The notes under the pieces are model-generated. The model worked only from the letters and a program-made list of their open reading frames with translations. It was not told the DNA's origin and searched no databases. DNA of 64,000 nucleotides from Cyrtodaria siliqua (Eukaryota; Mollusca; Bivalvia; Adapedonta; Hiatellidae). This document shows positions 24,884 to 37,015 of this stretch, one piece after another; positions within the stretch are counted from its first letter, which is position 1, and every line of letters starts with the position of its first letter. The position numbers and the translations under genes were made by a program. The stretch covers positions 1 to 64,000 of the forward strand of contig JAWPHD010008279.1 of the NCBI GenBank assembly GCA_037043455.1, in the 5' to 3' direction.

Positions 24884-25600
24884 AACAAGAGGTCAATGAC
24901 CCTGAAGCTCTACTAACAGGTTTTGATAGCTAGATCAGCATTCCTGTGAAGTTTCATGAAAATCTGTCAAGTAGTTTCAGAGGAGTAGTCTATACACGTT
25001 TTTACTATATAACTCCCTGAATTTCTGCTAGGATCAACTAGACATCATGAGTAACATTCCTGTTTCATGAAAATCTGTCAAGTAGTTGCGGAGGAGTAGT
25101 CGCCACAAGGTTTTCCTATATAATTCTATGTAAACAAAGATGGCCACTGGCAGCAATGTTTGACCGAATCAAAATGAATCTTGATTAGGACAAGTACATG
25201 TCGCACCAGTAATTTTGGTAAAGGTTCCAATTCACTATCACTTAGGTTTTTGATAAGTAGTTGCCAAGAAGTCGCATTTTTAAAATCTATTTTTAGCAGT
25301 GGCGGCCATCTGGAATTTCCTACCGACCTAAACATTTTCTAGAATCAACTACACATCATGAGCATCATTCCTGTGAAGTTCCATGAAATTCCATCAAGTA
25401 GTTTTAGAGGAGTAGTCGCCACAAGTTTTTCCTATATAACTCTATATAAACAAAGATGGCCGCTGGCGGCCATGTTTGACATCCAATCAAAATTAACTTT
25501 GGTTAGGATCAACTGCATGTCGTGCCAGTCACTTTGGTAAAGGTTCCAAACCATTATCACTTAGGTTTTTGAGCAAAATCTTAAATTTCCGGCCGAATTC
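24884..25600 (+). mobile_element. Tandem-core element A3, 3'-truncated and diverged
   Basis: The head AACAAGAGGTCAATGACCCT, AGCTCTACTA matches A1 and A2. Two to three degraded cores follow (AAAGATGGCC(A/G)CTGGC, AGTAGTTTCAGAGGAGTAGT). The terminal hairpin is absent. 25600-26040 has no supported feature. Confidence 0.75.
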
Positions 25601-26040
25601 ATTTTAGGTAAGTTGTTTGTTTATAAAATGCAGTGTATCAGTTAAAATTGACTGTTTATGAGCGCAGAGAATCTCTGCGTGAAGTCCACACTTGTATGCA
25701 TGTCAGAGGATGGTGCATATCAAAAATCGTCTCGCCGTTCACAGACGTGTATTTCATGCACTAAGAAGCTACCTCGAGAACAGGATACTTGAGGACAGAG
25801 AATACATTTTATTTAAATGTTGAACATAGTTTTATTGATATGATTTTTGTATCTGGGGTATTTATTTGTCGTCGCCACTCGCCATAGGCGAAACCAAATT
25901 GCAAATGGCAAAACTTTTGTCAAGTGCTTTCGCCAATTTGGTTGCCTATACTGGAGGAACATTTACGGTAGAATCCCAACAAGAGCTGGCCGAAAAAAAA
26001 GTCGCATTTTTCAACAACAACAACGTAAAACGGCGCGTAA

Positions 26041-26130
26041 AGGTGTAACGCCCATTGATTTTTGCATTGAGTTGTGTATGAATTAAAATTTAAATGCCAT
26101 GTTGCCATTCATATCTAGCCCAAATTAACA
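26041..26130. repeat. Dispersed repeat shared with 62096-62190
   Basis: GTGTAACGCCCATTGATTTT followed by TGCATTGAGTTGTG and AATTAAAATTTAAATGCCAT recurs at 62096-62190, where a 28-bp palindrome is inserted near its start. Confidence 0.8.
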
Positions 26131-26137
26131 ACAGCAT

Positions 26138-27031
26138 AGCTCGACTATTTCGAATTTTCAGAGAACATGATATGATACGAATTGAATTGTGTTTTAAGGC
26201 GCACCAACACATGAAAGGCTATATGGCGCCTAACAGGCATGAACATGCCAGGCTCATCCTCCATGTACATCGAGATAAAATATGGAAAATTGGCCTAGAA
26301 CCTTCTCACCCAGAACTGCAGCAAATTCTATTGTAGAAACTCCATTTACACTGGAGCCACGTTTATTGTTTTTCTGCCACTGCTCTTTTGATGTGAGCGA
26401 GATGGCACCTGAAACAATGCAAGGATCATGATGAAGACCTTTAATGAACATGAACAAAAAATGATAAAAAGAACATGAATTTGGGGGGATTCTACCCCTC
26501 TGCCTACCCCTCCAAAGGGATCTGCAGTGGCCCTATTCTTTGCCCCATGACCAAACGGGGCCCCGGCATACCATCAGAAAAACAAAAGTGAAAACAAAGG
26601 GGCGAGGTGGATGTGTCAAGAAGGAAAACATTGGATTTTTCATTAAATCAAGAGCCACAATTTGTCTGTGATGACACGGAGGTAATTTCATAATAACCCT
26701 TTCAAAGGATACATAATGCAAATTTTATAAGTTGAAAATTTGAAGAAAATGTGTTAAAAGTATATGTAAATGCATCTGACCTTTGACCCCTTTGTGACCT
26801 TGATCTTTCATCCAATGATCTTGAACTCAATAGATACGATCATCATCCCATATATAATAAAGTATGTAAGTTTGATGATGATTGGATAAAAATGTTGAAG
26901 TTATTTACATGTTAATAAATGCGGACGTAAATATTAACCAGATGCTAAGAGCCTATCAACAAATTAATGCAATCTGTGACCATGAATTCTGACCTTTAGA
27001 CCCCATAAGATGCTTCGAACAGTCGAGCTAA
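26138..27031 (+). mobile_element. Possible tandem-core-family element with AGCTCGACT ends
   Basis: Opens AGCTCGACTATTTCGAA and closes TTCGAACAGTCGAGCT then AA. The end design matches 35011-37309 and, more loosely, A1/A2/B1. It encloses a SINE at 26185-26510. The internal 26520-27000 part carries the usual GACCTTTGACC type of text but no clear core array. Confidence 0.5.
26185..26510 (-). repeat. Dispersed SINE-like repeat, copy 2
   Basis: Inverted copy of 3990-4349, bounded on the plus strand by GTGTTTTAAGGCGCACCAAC and by GGGGGGATTCTACCCCTCTG. Confidence 0.75.
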
Positions 27032-27039
27032 AAATATCA

Positions 27040-27890
27040 AATTATTTGTTTAAGTTTGACCCAGGAGCTAGGTCCACAAAGGTGGGGAAGAAGCCTAGGG
27101 TCTACCCTGGTTGGATTGGTTGTATCCATCTGTTAATGCCCAGTAAGTGTATATATGATTATAGGGTAGGGATCTCAACGGTTTACAAGTTATGACCCAG
27201 GGGCTATGTCACCAGGGGTGGGGAAGGAGTCCAGGGTCTATGCTGGTTGGATGGTTGTATCCGTCTGTTCATGCCCAGTAAGTGTATATAATTTATGGTT
27301 ATAGGGTAGGGATCTTAACGGTTTCCAAATTATGACCCAAAGGCTATGTCCCCAGGGTTGGCGAAGGAGAATGGGGTCTATGCTGGTTGAGTGGTTGTAT
27401 CCGTCTGTTCATGCCCTGTAAGTGTATATATGGATATAGGGTGGGGATCTCAATGGTTTCCAAGTTATAACCGAGGGGCTATGTCCCCAGGGGTGGGAAG
27501 GAGCCCAGGGTCTATGCTATTTGGGTGGTTATATCCAGCTGTTCATGCCCAGTAAGTGTATATATTGATATAGGGTGGGGATTTCTGGTTACAAGTTATA
27601 ACCCAGGGGCTAGGTCACCAGGGATGGAGAAGGAGTTCGGGGTCTATGCTGGTTGGGTGGTTGTATCCGTCTGTTCATGCCCATTAAGTGTATATATGGT
27701 TATAGGGTGGGGATCTCAATGGTTCCAAGTTATGACCGAGGGTCTATGTCCCCAGGGATGGGGAAGCAACTCGGTATCTATGCTGCTCGATGGTTGTATC
27801 TGTCAGTTCATGTCCAGTAAGTGTATATATGGTTATAGGGTGGGGATCTCAATGGTTACTAAGTTATGACACGGGGCCCGCCCACACCCT
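27040..27890. repeat. Tandem array, six units of about 135 bp
   Basis: The landmark TGTTCATGCCCAGTAAGTGT recurs at about 27131, 27266, 27406, 27540, 27672 and 27805, spacing 132-140. Each unit also has GGGGCTATGTCCCCAGGG, GGGTCTATGCTGGTTGG and GGGTGGGGATCTCAATGG. The 114-codon frame at 27525-27869 is a chance frame. Confidence 0.9.
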
Positions 27891-28056
27891 CATGTTTCAC
27901 CTCTTGTGACCCCCGGGGTGGCCCCAATTCTGAAGGCATTTGAGCAAACTTGGTAGAGGACTACTAGATGATGCTATATACAAAAATATCTAAGCTGCAG
28001 CCCTTTTTGTTTCGGAGAAGAAGATTTTGAAGTGTTTTTCCTATATACTTCTATGT

Positions 28057-29651
28057 AACAAGAGGTCAATGACCTTGAAGCTCTACTGATTGATTTTGAT
28101 TTCAGGAAGTAGTCGCTACAGACTTGTTTTTTGAAAATCTATTTTTAACCGTGGCGCCCATCTTGAATTTCCGGCCGACCTGAAATTTTGCTAAGATCAA
28201 TAAGACATTAAGAGCAACATTCCTGTGAAGTTTCATGAAAATCCATCAGGTAGTTTCAAAGAAGTAGTCTCTACAAGTTTTCATTATATAACTCTATGTA
28301 AACAAAGCAGCCATGTTTAAGGTCAAATCAAAACGATTTTCGACAAGGACCAACATCATGTCATACTGATCATTTTAGAAAAAGTCCCATATCAATATCT
28401 CTTATTGTTTTGAAGAAGTAGTCGCTACAAACTTATTTATTTTAAATCTATTTTTAGCTGTGGCGGCCATCTTGAATTTCCGGCCGACCTGAAATTTTTC
28501 TAGGATCAACTAGACATCAAGAGCAACATTCCTGTGAAGTTTCATGAACATCCGTCAAGTAGTTTCAGAGGAGTAATCGCTACAAGTTTTTACTATATAA
28601 CTCTATGTAACCAAAGATGGCCACTGGCAGCCATGTTTAACGTTGAATCAAAATAATTTTCCACAAGGATCTACATCATGTCATGCTGATCATTTTAGAA
28701 AAAGTCCCATATCAATATCACTTATAGTTTTCAAGAAGTAGTCGCTACAAACTTATTTTTTAAAAATCTATTTTTAGCTGTGACGGCCATCTTGAATTTC
28801 CGGCCGACCTGAAATTTTGATAGGATCAATTAGACATCAAGAGCAACATTCCTGTAAAGTTTCATGACAATCCGCCAAGTACTTTCAGAGGAGTAGTCGC
28901 TACAAGTTTTTACTATATAACTCTATGTAAACAAAGATGGCCGCTGGCAGCCATGTTTATCGTTGAATCATAACGATTTTTGACTAGGATCAACATCATG
29001 TAATGCTGATCATTTTAGAAAAAGTCCCATATCAATATCACTTATAGTTTTCAAGAAGTAGTCGCTACAAACTTATTTTTTAAAAATCTATTTTTAGCTG
29101 CGACGGCCATCTTGAATTTCCGGCCGACCTGAAATTTTTCTAGGATCAATTAGACATCAAGAGCAACATTCCTGTAAAGTTTCATGACAATCCGCCAAGT
29201 AGTTTCAGAGTAGTAGTCGCTACAAGTTTTTACTATATAACTCTATGTAAACAAAGATGGCCGCTGGCAGCCATGTTTAACGTTGAATCAAAACGATTTT
29301 TGACTAGGATCAACATCATGTCATGCTGATCATTTTAGAAAAAGTCCCATATCAATATCACTTATAGTTTTCAAGAAGAAGTCGCTACAAACTTGTATTT
29401 TAAAACTCTATTTTTAGCTTTGGCGGCCATCTTGGATTTCACATCAACATGAATTTTTGCTAGGATCAACTAGACTTTATGGGCAACATTTCTGTAAAGT
29501 TTCATGAATATCCATCCAGTAGTTTCAGCTGTGAAGTCGCTACAAATAAAAGTTTACGGACAGACAGACGGACAGACGGACAGACGGACGGACGGACGAC
29601 GGACTCCGCACCACGGCATAAGCTCTGCTGATCTCTGATCAGTAGAGCTAA
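28057..29651 (+). mobile_element. Tandem-core element A2, five cores of about 320 bp
   Basis: Identical head to A1 (AACAAGAGGTCAATGACCTT, AGCTCTACTGATTGATTTTG). Cores are centred on about 28155, 28467, 28786, 29105 and 29425, followed by a (GGAC/AGAC)n stretch at 29558-29600. It has the same terminal hairpin AGCTCTGCTGAT...ATCAGTAGAGCT and CTAA. It differs from A1 mainly in core number. Confidence 0.85.
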
Positions 29652-29654
29652 AAA

Positions 29655-30025
29655 TGACATTTTTTACCAATTCAGGGGCCATAATTTTGTCAAAATGAAT
29701 GGAAGAGTTATGGGGATTGTTGGATGAGGTACAGATTTTGATGTGAAACATAAGTTTAAAATTTTAATGCAATAACTTGAGTAGTTTTGAAGTTATAAAT
29801 CTATTGCACAAAAACTTTAAGGTGAAACTGTAAAGACAAGACAATCAAAGGGCCATAACTTTGCCAAAATGAAAGGAAGAGTTATGGGGATTGTTGGATA
29901 AGGTGCAGAATTCAATGGGAAACATTAGTATAAAGTTTTAATGCAATAGCTTCAGTAGTATTGAAGTTATAAATCTATTGCACAAAAACTTTAAGGTGAA
30001 ACTGGGGACGCTGACGCCGTGGTGA
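29655..30025. repeat. Tandem repeat, two units of about 165 bp
   Basis: GGGCCATAA(T/C)TTTG(T/C)CAAAATGAA then GGAAGAGTTATGGGGATTGT and TTGCACAAAAACTTTAAGGT, at 29685 and 29850. Ends GACGCTGACGCCGTGG. Confidence 0.8.
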
Positions 30026-30029
30026 GTAG

Positions 30030-31990
30030 GAAAAATTAATAACTTATATTCTCATCACAAATGACACATGCTGCCGAAAAATCCACAGAAAAGTGGGTGT
30101 CATGTATCTTCTAAGAAAGAACTTGTCTCGTGAATGAATGCTCCCTTTAAAAACATAAACACCGAGATACCGGTACACTAATTTTTAGATAAGCAAAAAT
30201 AATTCAAAACTCCCAATTTTAACTTGACAATGCTTGAAAAATGTAACAAATAGATCAACAATGTGATATAAACCAAAAACGGCACTTTAAATTAGTGAAA
30301 ATACCTTTTTTTACAGAAAAAATAGAGGATTATTTACTGAACGCCATTATGCGAACACGTCCTGTGATGCAATGGGTGTGTTACACCTAAAACAACACAG
30401 CCGTTTAACTCTTATCAAAATGGTAATAACCTTTCTCATACAAAGATTTACATCCTTTTAGCTAAAATAATGACTTTGTAACTCTGTACAGAAAGTGGCC
30501 CATGATACATGTACGTACATGTAAACATTACATTGTCATCCGTTTTCTTGCATTGAACCCAGGCCAATAAAGCCATTTATTTTGAGTTGTATGCGACTCA
30601 ACAAAAAACAGAATGATTACTGTGTCATCCATTTTTTTCATCATGGGTAAATTTACATGCTTGCTCCATTGATTGATGGGTTTCATGATGCACTAACATA
30701 TAAAAAGGTCATAAAAAATTATGTCATCAAAAAAAAAGCTCCCTCACCATTTACATCAAGATAAAAATTATGTAAAGTGAGCCAACAATATACATGCCAA
30801 ATTTTCCAGCATCACATCTTTATTTCAAATTTTATTTTGTATTTCATTATCTATGTGTATAATCTATATACAGTTTAAAGATTCCTGTTTATTGAGAATC
30901 TCTATAATTCATCCATGTAGTTAACTGACCTCAGAGCAAAAAAATACCTATTTTCGCACAGCAGGTCATTAATTAATCTGAAGCAAATAGGCACATTTAA
31001 AAACTTAGAAATAAGTTGGTGTAACAAAATGCTATCTGCAAAGAGATAAGGCAGTGATATATACTTCTAACATTTAATTCTGCAAGGACAAAGTTTTAGC
31101 TCATTAGCAGGCATGTTAGGTAATTTATTGCCATTTTATTTTATTGACCTCGTGCTTGGTATGCCGACACCAAGCGGATTATCATGTAACTTAAGATGAG
31201 TAGGAACTACTAGAAATTTTCGGGAGAGTCTCTAAACTGTATATATATAAAATAGATGAGAGTGTTGCAACTATGAAAGACTGGTTTTGTTGTAATATTG
31301 CAGAGGATATAATATTGTTTAAATCAGACGATTTACCGAATGCACTGATCTAAAAGTGCTATTTCGGCAAAATCCTTCTCAGCTTGCCTGGCCATATTTC
31401 AATAAATCTTATCGTGTGCTGCGAGACGCTAGCTGCAATTTCATTGTTTGGTTGCATGATCGTAACCCCGCTTGATTGATTTGACAAGCGACAACAGTTA
31501 CTGTAAACTCATTGTTTGACACTTGTAAACACATGCTATGTATTACACATTACAGGCAATCAAACATACTCGGCAAATAATTGATTTATGGGAGATTTTG
31601 AGCGACATCTGTGTGATCAATAGATCAAAGGTAAATCTGGTAGTCTACCAGAGAATGTGCAGGAGGTTTAGCATGTATGCAACAACATCCTCACCCCCAT
31701 GTTCTGATTGTTCATCTCAACTAAGTGGAAGGAGACGCTGTGGTTTTATTTTACATGTACCTTGGATGTAAACTTGATCTTCTACTTTGGATGGTACCAC
31801 TCGATCGATATATTAATGATATTTAAAAAAAGATATACAAATATTTAATTGGAATTTTTGAATTAAATTATGCTAACATGGCTAACAAAGCTTAAGGCCA
31901 AAAGTGGCTAAACAAAAATCCAATTGGCTAAAGAAAATTGAGGTGGTTTAGCCAAAATGGCTAAAAAAAAATTGGTCCAATGGATAGCCC
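30030..31990. other. No gene; short shared repeat at 30040-30095
   Basis: 30040-30095 (ATTCTCATCACAAATGACAC) recurs at 62191-62250. The remainder is AT-rich without a supported feature. Confidence 0.35.
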
Positions 31991-32049
31991 AGTGTAGTGT
32001 GGTGATATACGGTACCCGGTTAGCTCAGTTGGTAGAGCACTAGCCCTGT

Positions 32050-32830
32050 TAATCCGAGCCTTTTCTGACCTCGGGGAGTTCTGCTGGGAACATCCCGCGG
32101 CCAGTTACTACCTTGGAAAATTGCACTAAATAAATTGCACTACCTCGCTGACGCCTTCTTTTTTTCTCCTATAGTGAAAACCGGGGGATTACTAAAAACA
32201 AACAGTCATACACTTTTAACGATGTTTGCGGTGTCGGGTCGATTTTTTACGAGAATTTAGCTTAACAGATTGATCAATTAATGTTTATTATACCAAGTTG
32301 CAATGATAAAACTGCACCTTTATCGAGTGTAGTCACACAATAAAAGATTTATGTTTTGAAGTACACTTTTATTTACTATATCCGCTATATTGTCATTTTG
32401 CATATTAATTAAATTCCCCGTGATATTCTCGCGAGAGGTGAAGGCATTCATAATCCCCTCATCAAATAAGTCCACTATCAACTGACAGCATCGAGGGATT
32501 TTTGGAGTGGAAAAGCTCTTTTCGGAGCATAATTAGGTCTAAACTTTAAAGATAAACAATTGGATGTTGTTCAGAGAATTGCTAGTGCCAAAAGGAAAAG
32601 TTGGTTGCAATTATGAAATTGTTTGAATTTTGCGGGAAATATTTATCGGCGCACCGGTCACGATCACGTGACATTTGACCCTGAATAATAAAAAATGTTG
32701 GAAATTTAATATTTCTTAACTTCGTCTGAAAAGGTTGACCATTAGGCCAAAAATAAAATTATGTTTGTTTCCCCTTCCCGACCGACCCACCGAAATTGCC
32801 GCGACCCGAATTATTTTTTCGACACGGGCG

Positions 32831-32866
<36 letters not shown>

Positions 32867-33279
32867 TCTTAAATGTGTCTTATAGGTAGAATGTATTCCA
32901 GTTTTGATCTCAAATAAAAGAAATGAAATAAAAAAAATATTTTACCTACCTACCTACCCAACCCTTTTTTGCATGGGTCGGGAAGGGGAAACAAACATAA
33001 TTTTATTTTTGGCCTTACAACTTTATTAAGGTTAATGAAACAAATATTTCGGTTCAGATAGGTAAATAAATATATCGATAATCGGTTTATATGCTTGGAA
33101 TGTTAATACTTACATAAACATATTGATTTATCCAAGAGGGTAGTTCCTCTCCCGACCTCTCCCTCGTGGGAGAGGAGATCCCCGTGTTTTTACTATAGGA
33201 CTTCCTCTGACCGTACACAGCCAGATCAAATATCAAAAATCGTTAAAAGGGCTGGTAAGGTCAGAGAAGGCTCGGATTA
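32050..33279. mobile_element. 1230-bp TIR element with 9-bp target duplication
   Basis: Inverted ends TAATCCGAGCCTTTTCTGAC and GTCAGAGAAGGCTCGGATTA (one mismatch) are flanked by TAGCCCTGT at 32041-32049 and 33280-33288. Removing the element and one copy of the duplication leaves a continuous tRNA-like sequence. A 9-bp duplication fits Mutator-like or Merlin-like elements better than hAT (8 bp). No transposase frame, so non-autonomous. Confidence 0.85.
32745..33014. mobile_element. 270-bp MITE with TTA duplication, nested
   Basis: TTA at 32742-32744 and 33015-33017. The inverted ends start GGCCAAAAATAAAATTATG and continue through TTTGTTTCCCCTTCCCGACC. Centre: long poly-T (32837-32865) and AT-rich sequence. 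TTA plus GG-start ends are typical of PIF/Harbinger-type MITEs. Confidence 0.9.
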
Positions 33280-33439
33280 TAGCCCTGTAAGCGAGGGGTC
33301 CCGTGTTCGAGTCCCGTACCGGCCACATCTTTCCCCCTTGGTTAACTTCAGTGGCAACATGGATAATTCGGTGAATGCAGGATAGCGACACCGGGGGTCT
33401 GAGAGACCAGAAGAGCTGGGCAAGCTCTTAAAAATTAAA

Positions 33440-33560
33440 AGGGGGATGAGTGTGGTGATATTGGGTACCCGGTGGCCCCGTTAGCTCAGTTGGTAGAGCA
33501 CTCGCCCTGTAAGCTAGGGGTCCCCCGTACCGGCTGCACTTTTCCCCTTTGGTTTACTTC
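33440..33560 (+). repeat. Second tRNA-Thr-derived SINE copy
   Basis: GTGTGGTGATATTGGGTACC, then GTTAGCTCAGTTGGTAGAGC, CTCGCCCTGTAAGCTAGGGG. The T-arm is deleted (CCCCCGTACCGGC), so it is not a functional tRNA gene. Confidence 0.75.
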
Positions 33561-33569
33561 AGTATTCAT

Positions 33570-35005
33570 GAATATTTATTTGTATTCGTTACCACATATT
33601 CGTGGTATCGTATTCACCACCAAGTGTGTTCGTTACAGCCCTAGGACACTTCACTAAATCTAAAGCATATTAAAAATCCGAAGAATCCGGAATTTTGGCA
33701 GGCCTGATACTGTAACTGGCCTGCCATATCTGACATTCCAGTCCGGAGCGTTTTATACCTAGAAACCTACCCTCGGTAGTTTGAGTACTTTGATTCAATA
33801 TCAACTTTAACGAAGTCGAAAAAGCAAGTAAATAACAAACTGCAGCAATTTAAATTTATGCATCTATACGAATAGTTCACAATTAAGTAGTTGCCACCTT
33901 ACACTACAGTTGTCAGTAATGTATGGTGATGATATTTGTAAAAAAATAATTATGTAACCTTGCTAGTTTTTCCGTTTACAGTTCACTCCAGCTTGAGCAG
34001 CGCGGTGTTGACTTTGACCTATAGTCTCCAAACCAAGCCCCAAAACCCTAAATAGCATGTTTAGATGTTTTTGTTTTTCTATTTAATGTGACTCAAAACG
34101 ATGTAAAACAATATGTATTGACCATCACTGATAAAGCGATGGAACTGCTTAACAAATAAAAGTTAACGAGATTAACTTGTTTTCAAATTCAGAGTAACTG
34201 CCTAGCGGTAGAGTAACAAACTAGCGGTGAAAACCAATGGTGATGCAATAAAATGGTTAACGTACTTTCTATTGCTGAAGTTATAACTGAACATATGAAG
34301 TACTTTTGATATTTGAAAGCACATTGATATCGGAATATATGAACATTCCCTGTTTTTTTCCCTATCAGAAATAATATGTGTTACTGCACACAGATTTGCA
34401 TCAGGGTGTATGGAAATGTTCCAACCTGTTTGATTTGATTTCACCCTGCTGAAAAGATGTGAAACGAACTTATCACAATTTCTGAGTGATTTCCGAGCGA
34501 TATTTATAGATATAATTGCAATTATAGTCAACAAAATTTATTTCCCTTAGACATGGTTATAAATATGTAGGTCTGATCGACCGGCTGCAGGGAAGTCAGA
34601 TGGTTGCAGCGAAGTCAGATTGGCGAAATTGTTGGAAGTGGATGGTGGGGTTAGTATTTTTGCTTTCTGTTGCGTATTTTGCTAAAATGTTTGGAAAATG
34701 ATTATGAATATTTGAAAAGGAATGACAGAGGAAGCTTTCACTTTAAAAATCATCCGGTAATAAAACGACGTTAGTGCGTATAGGACCCTGTATAAATGTC
34801 CAAAGATTTGTAAAAACAATGGAATTTTCAGAATAAATACAAATAACGAACTGATATTCGCAGTTGTAATTCAATTTAAAACACTTGTCAAGATCGTCAA
34901 TCCTTTCTGTATAACTGTACAAAGTAGCTCATTGAAATAATGAAAACTTTCCGAGTTATAGCATTTTAAAGTCGACAGGGTAAAAAAACAAAAGCTGCCG
35001 GAGAA
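33570..35005. other. No recognisable feature
   Basis: The 110-codon minus frame at 34534-34202 has no motif, splice context or repeat explanation that would support a gene. Confidence 0.3.
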
Positions 35006-35329
35006 CAGCCAGCTCGACTATTCGATTTTTCAGAGAATAATAAATTATATAGCTAGTACATTTTGTATATACCATCAGAAAACAAGGCTAAAACAATGTG
35101 GGGTGGGGTTGGGCGGCGGGGCTGGTATAGAAACTCGGGCCGATATAAAATTATGTGTGAACTTTTATTATTTTAATCTGTTTTAATCCAAAATTACTGT
35201 CATTTTAAAAAATAAATTTGTGGTCGAAAGGCAACTCGGGGAAGGAGCTGATATCTGGCAATTTTGATTGTGGCCTCATTTCTTTTTTTGTTATTGATAT
35301 TTCATCTGTATATCTAAATTTAAAAATCT

Positions 35330-35959
35330 GAATCTGGGGGGTGGGGGGGAGGGGGAGGGGCGGGGGGAGTAGAGGGGGCAACATATATGTGTAAGAAGCT
35401 ATGTGTAAGAATTTACCAAAATAACACAGAAATATGTAAAAAAAAATATATATATTGAGTTTCGAGTAGGGGGAGGGGTGGGGAGAGGTGGGGGAGGGGT
35501 GGGGAGAGGCGGGGGTGGGAGCGAGGGGCAACATGTATGTGTAAGAAGCTATGTGTAATAAATGACAAAAACAACACAGAAATATGTAAAAAAATAAATA
35601 TTGGGTTTCGAGTGGGCGGGGTGGGGGGAGGGGGCGGGGGCGGGCGAGGGGGCAACATATTTGTGTAAGAAGCTATGTGTAAGAATTGACTAAAACAACA
35701 TAGAAATATGAAGAAAAAAAAAATGAGTTTCAAGAGTTTGGGGTGGGTGGGGGGTGAGGGGCGGGGGGGTTGTGGTGTGTGTGTCTGTGTGTGGGTGTGG
35801 TGGGGGGGGGGGGGGTTGGTGGGCTACATATATGTGTAAGAAGCTATGTGTATGAATTGACAAAAACAACACAAAATATGTAAAAAAAAAAATGAGTTTC
35901 GAGTGGGTTGGTGGTAGGGAGGCGTGGTGTGGTGTGTGGGGTGGGGTGGTGGTGGTGGT

Positions 35960-35990
<31 letters not shown>

Positions 35991-36120
35991 GTTGCAACAT
36001 ATGTGTGTAAGAAGCTATGTGTAAGAATTGACTAAAACAACACAGAAATATGTAAAATAACAAATTGGTGTGGAGTGAGAGGAGAGTGAGTGGTGGAGGG
36101 AGTGGGGGCGGGGGATGGAG
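35330..36120 (+). repeat. G-rich tandem array, five units
   Basis: Each unit pairs a variable G-run block (GGGGGAGGGG, GGGGCGGGGG and similar) with ACATATGTGTAAGAAGCTAT and GACAAAAACAACACAGAAAT. The constant part recurs near 35394, 35547, 35669, 35840 and 36010. All G-runs are on the plus strand. The proline-rich minus frames are artefacts of CCC/CCA runs. Confidence 0.9.
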
Positions 36121-36710
36121 GAGGGAGCCCATGCCCCAATATGGGTGAAGTATGAATAAGATGCATTATGCTATAAGAAATCCCAAACCAAAATTATAGA
36201 TATATACATGCTTACATGCAAACCTAGATCTGCCTTTATTGCACATTTTATGGCCATCACAATTTGGGTTCCTTGGGAGCCCAGAATTTGTAGAATACAA
36301 AATTACTTACGCAACCCTTTACAACATACTATAAGGAAATCAATTCCCAAATTTAGTTCAGCTAGGACAAGTATGTAAGAGATATAGACCTGTAAACACA
36401 GCTTACACGCAAAATTTGATTTGAAATAGACACATTTTAAGGGCTATCAGAATTTTGGGTTCCATGGGAGCCCAGGGGTTACAGGAACCAACATTTCTGT
36501 GTGTGTGTGTGTGTAGTTCTAAGGTTTATAGTCCGTCCGCCAACGAACACGGCAAGGTATACCTGACGCGATGGGCACAATAGAGTCTGGACTTTAACCA
36601 ACATTTCTTAAGCAGCTCTTAAGATAATGCTATAAGGAAGCTCATGGTCAAATCTGATTGTGCTGGGGTAACAAATGTAAGAGATTTAGACTTGTTGGTT
36701 AGAGATTAGA

Positions 36711-37015
36711 TCACATCAACATTGATGTGGCGGGGATTTCTTTATTTACACTGTCCTGTTTTAATGGGATGACAATATGGTAAGTGTGGGGTTTGGTGCA
36801 CCCTAGAACCGGTTTAAACCCCCCAGTGGCCTTTGTTGCCACTGACCGTTCCAAGGCGGTAGCCCTATTGTCAACCCTTTTTTTGTTTGTGATGTCGTTT
36901 GCATTTTTTATTACGTTTGTCTGTTTCCGTGTTTGTTTTTGTGTTTTGTGGTTGACTGTCGTCCTTGAATGCTGCTTTCCGTGTCCGATATTTGTTATCT
37001 TTCTTTGTAAACACA
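36711..37015 (+). repeat. Dispersed SINE-like repeat
   Basis: GGTTTAAACCCCCCAGTGGC, CACTGACCGTTCCAAGGCGG, TTTGTGATGTCGTTTGCATT, and GTGGTTGACTGTC...CCGTGTCCGATAT. The last part recurs inverted at 48228-48345. Confidence 0.7.

Larger units (their letters stand above)
31998..33430 (+). repeat. tRNA-Thr-derived SINE, split by a 1.23-kb insertion
   Basis: The left part is GTGTGGTGATAT, then GTTAGCTCAGTTGGTAGAGC and a half anticodon arm up to 32049. The right part from 33280 resumes TAGCCCTGTAAGCGAGGGGT, CCCGTGTTCGAGTCCC (B box), ACCGGCC. Together they form a tRNA-like head with loop CCTGTAA and anticodon TGT (threonine). The stem is imperfect here and perfect-type (CTCGC/GCGAG) when the two local copies are compared. 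A second unit follows at 33440. Confidence 0.8.

Noticed and set aside
25847..26086. Overlapping frames of 60-80 codons
   Set aside because: Part of the region is a dispersed repeat shared with 62.1 kb; no conserved protein features.
31146..31180. Short hairpin GCTTGGT...ACCAAGC
   Set aside because: Only seven to eight paired bases in AT-rich DNA; expected by chance in a window this size.
33473..33545. tRNA-Thr gene
   Set aside because: A-box and anticodon arm are good, but the T-arm/B box is deleted and a matching SINE body surrounds it.
34202..34534. 110-codon minus frame
   Set aside because: No motif, no splice or repeat context, composition like surrounding AT-rich DNA.
35205..36132. 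Proline-rich minus-strand frames
   Set aside because: Translation of C-runs opposite the G-rich array; no constant coding frame between units.
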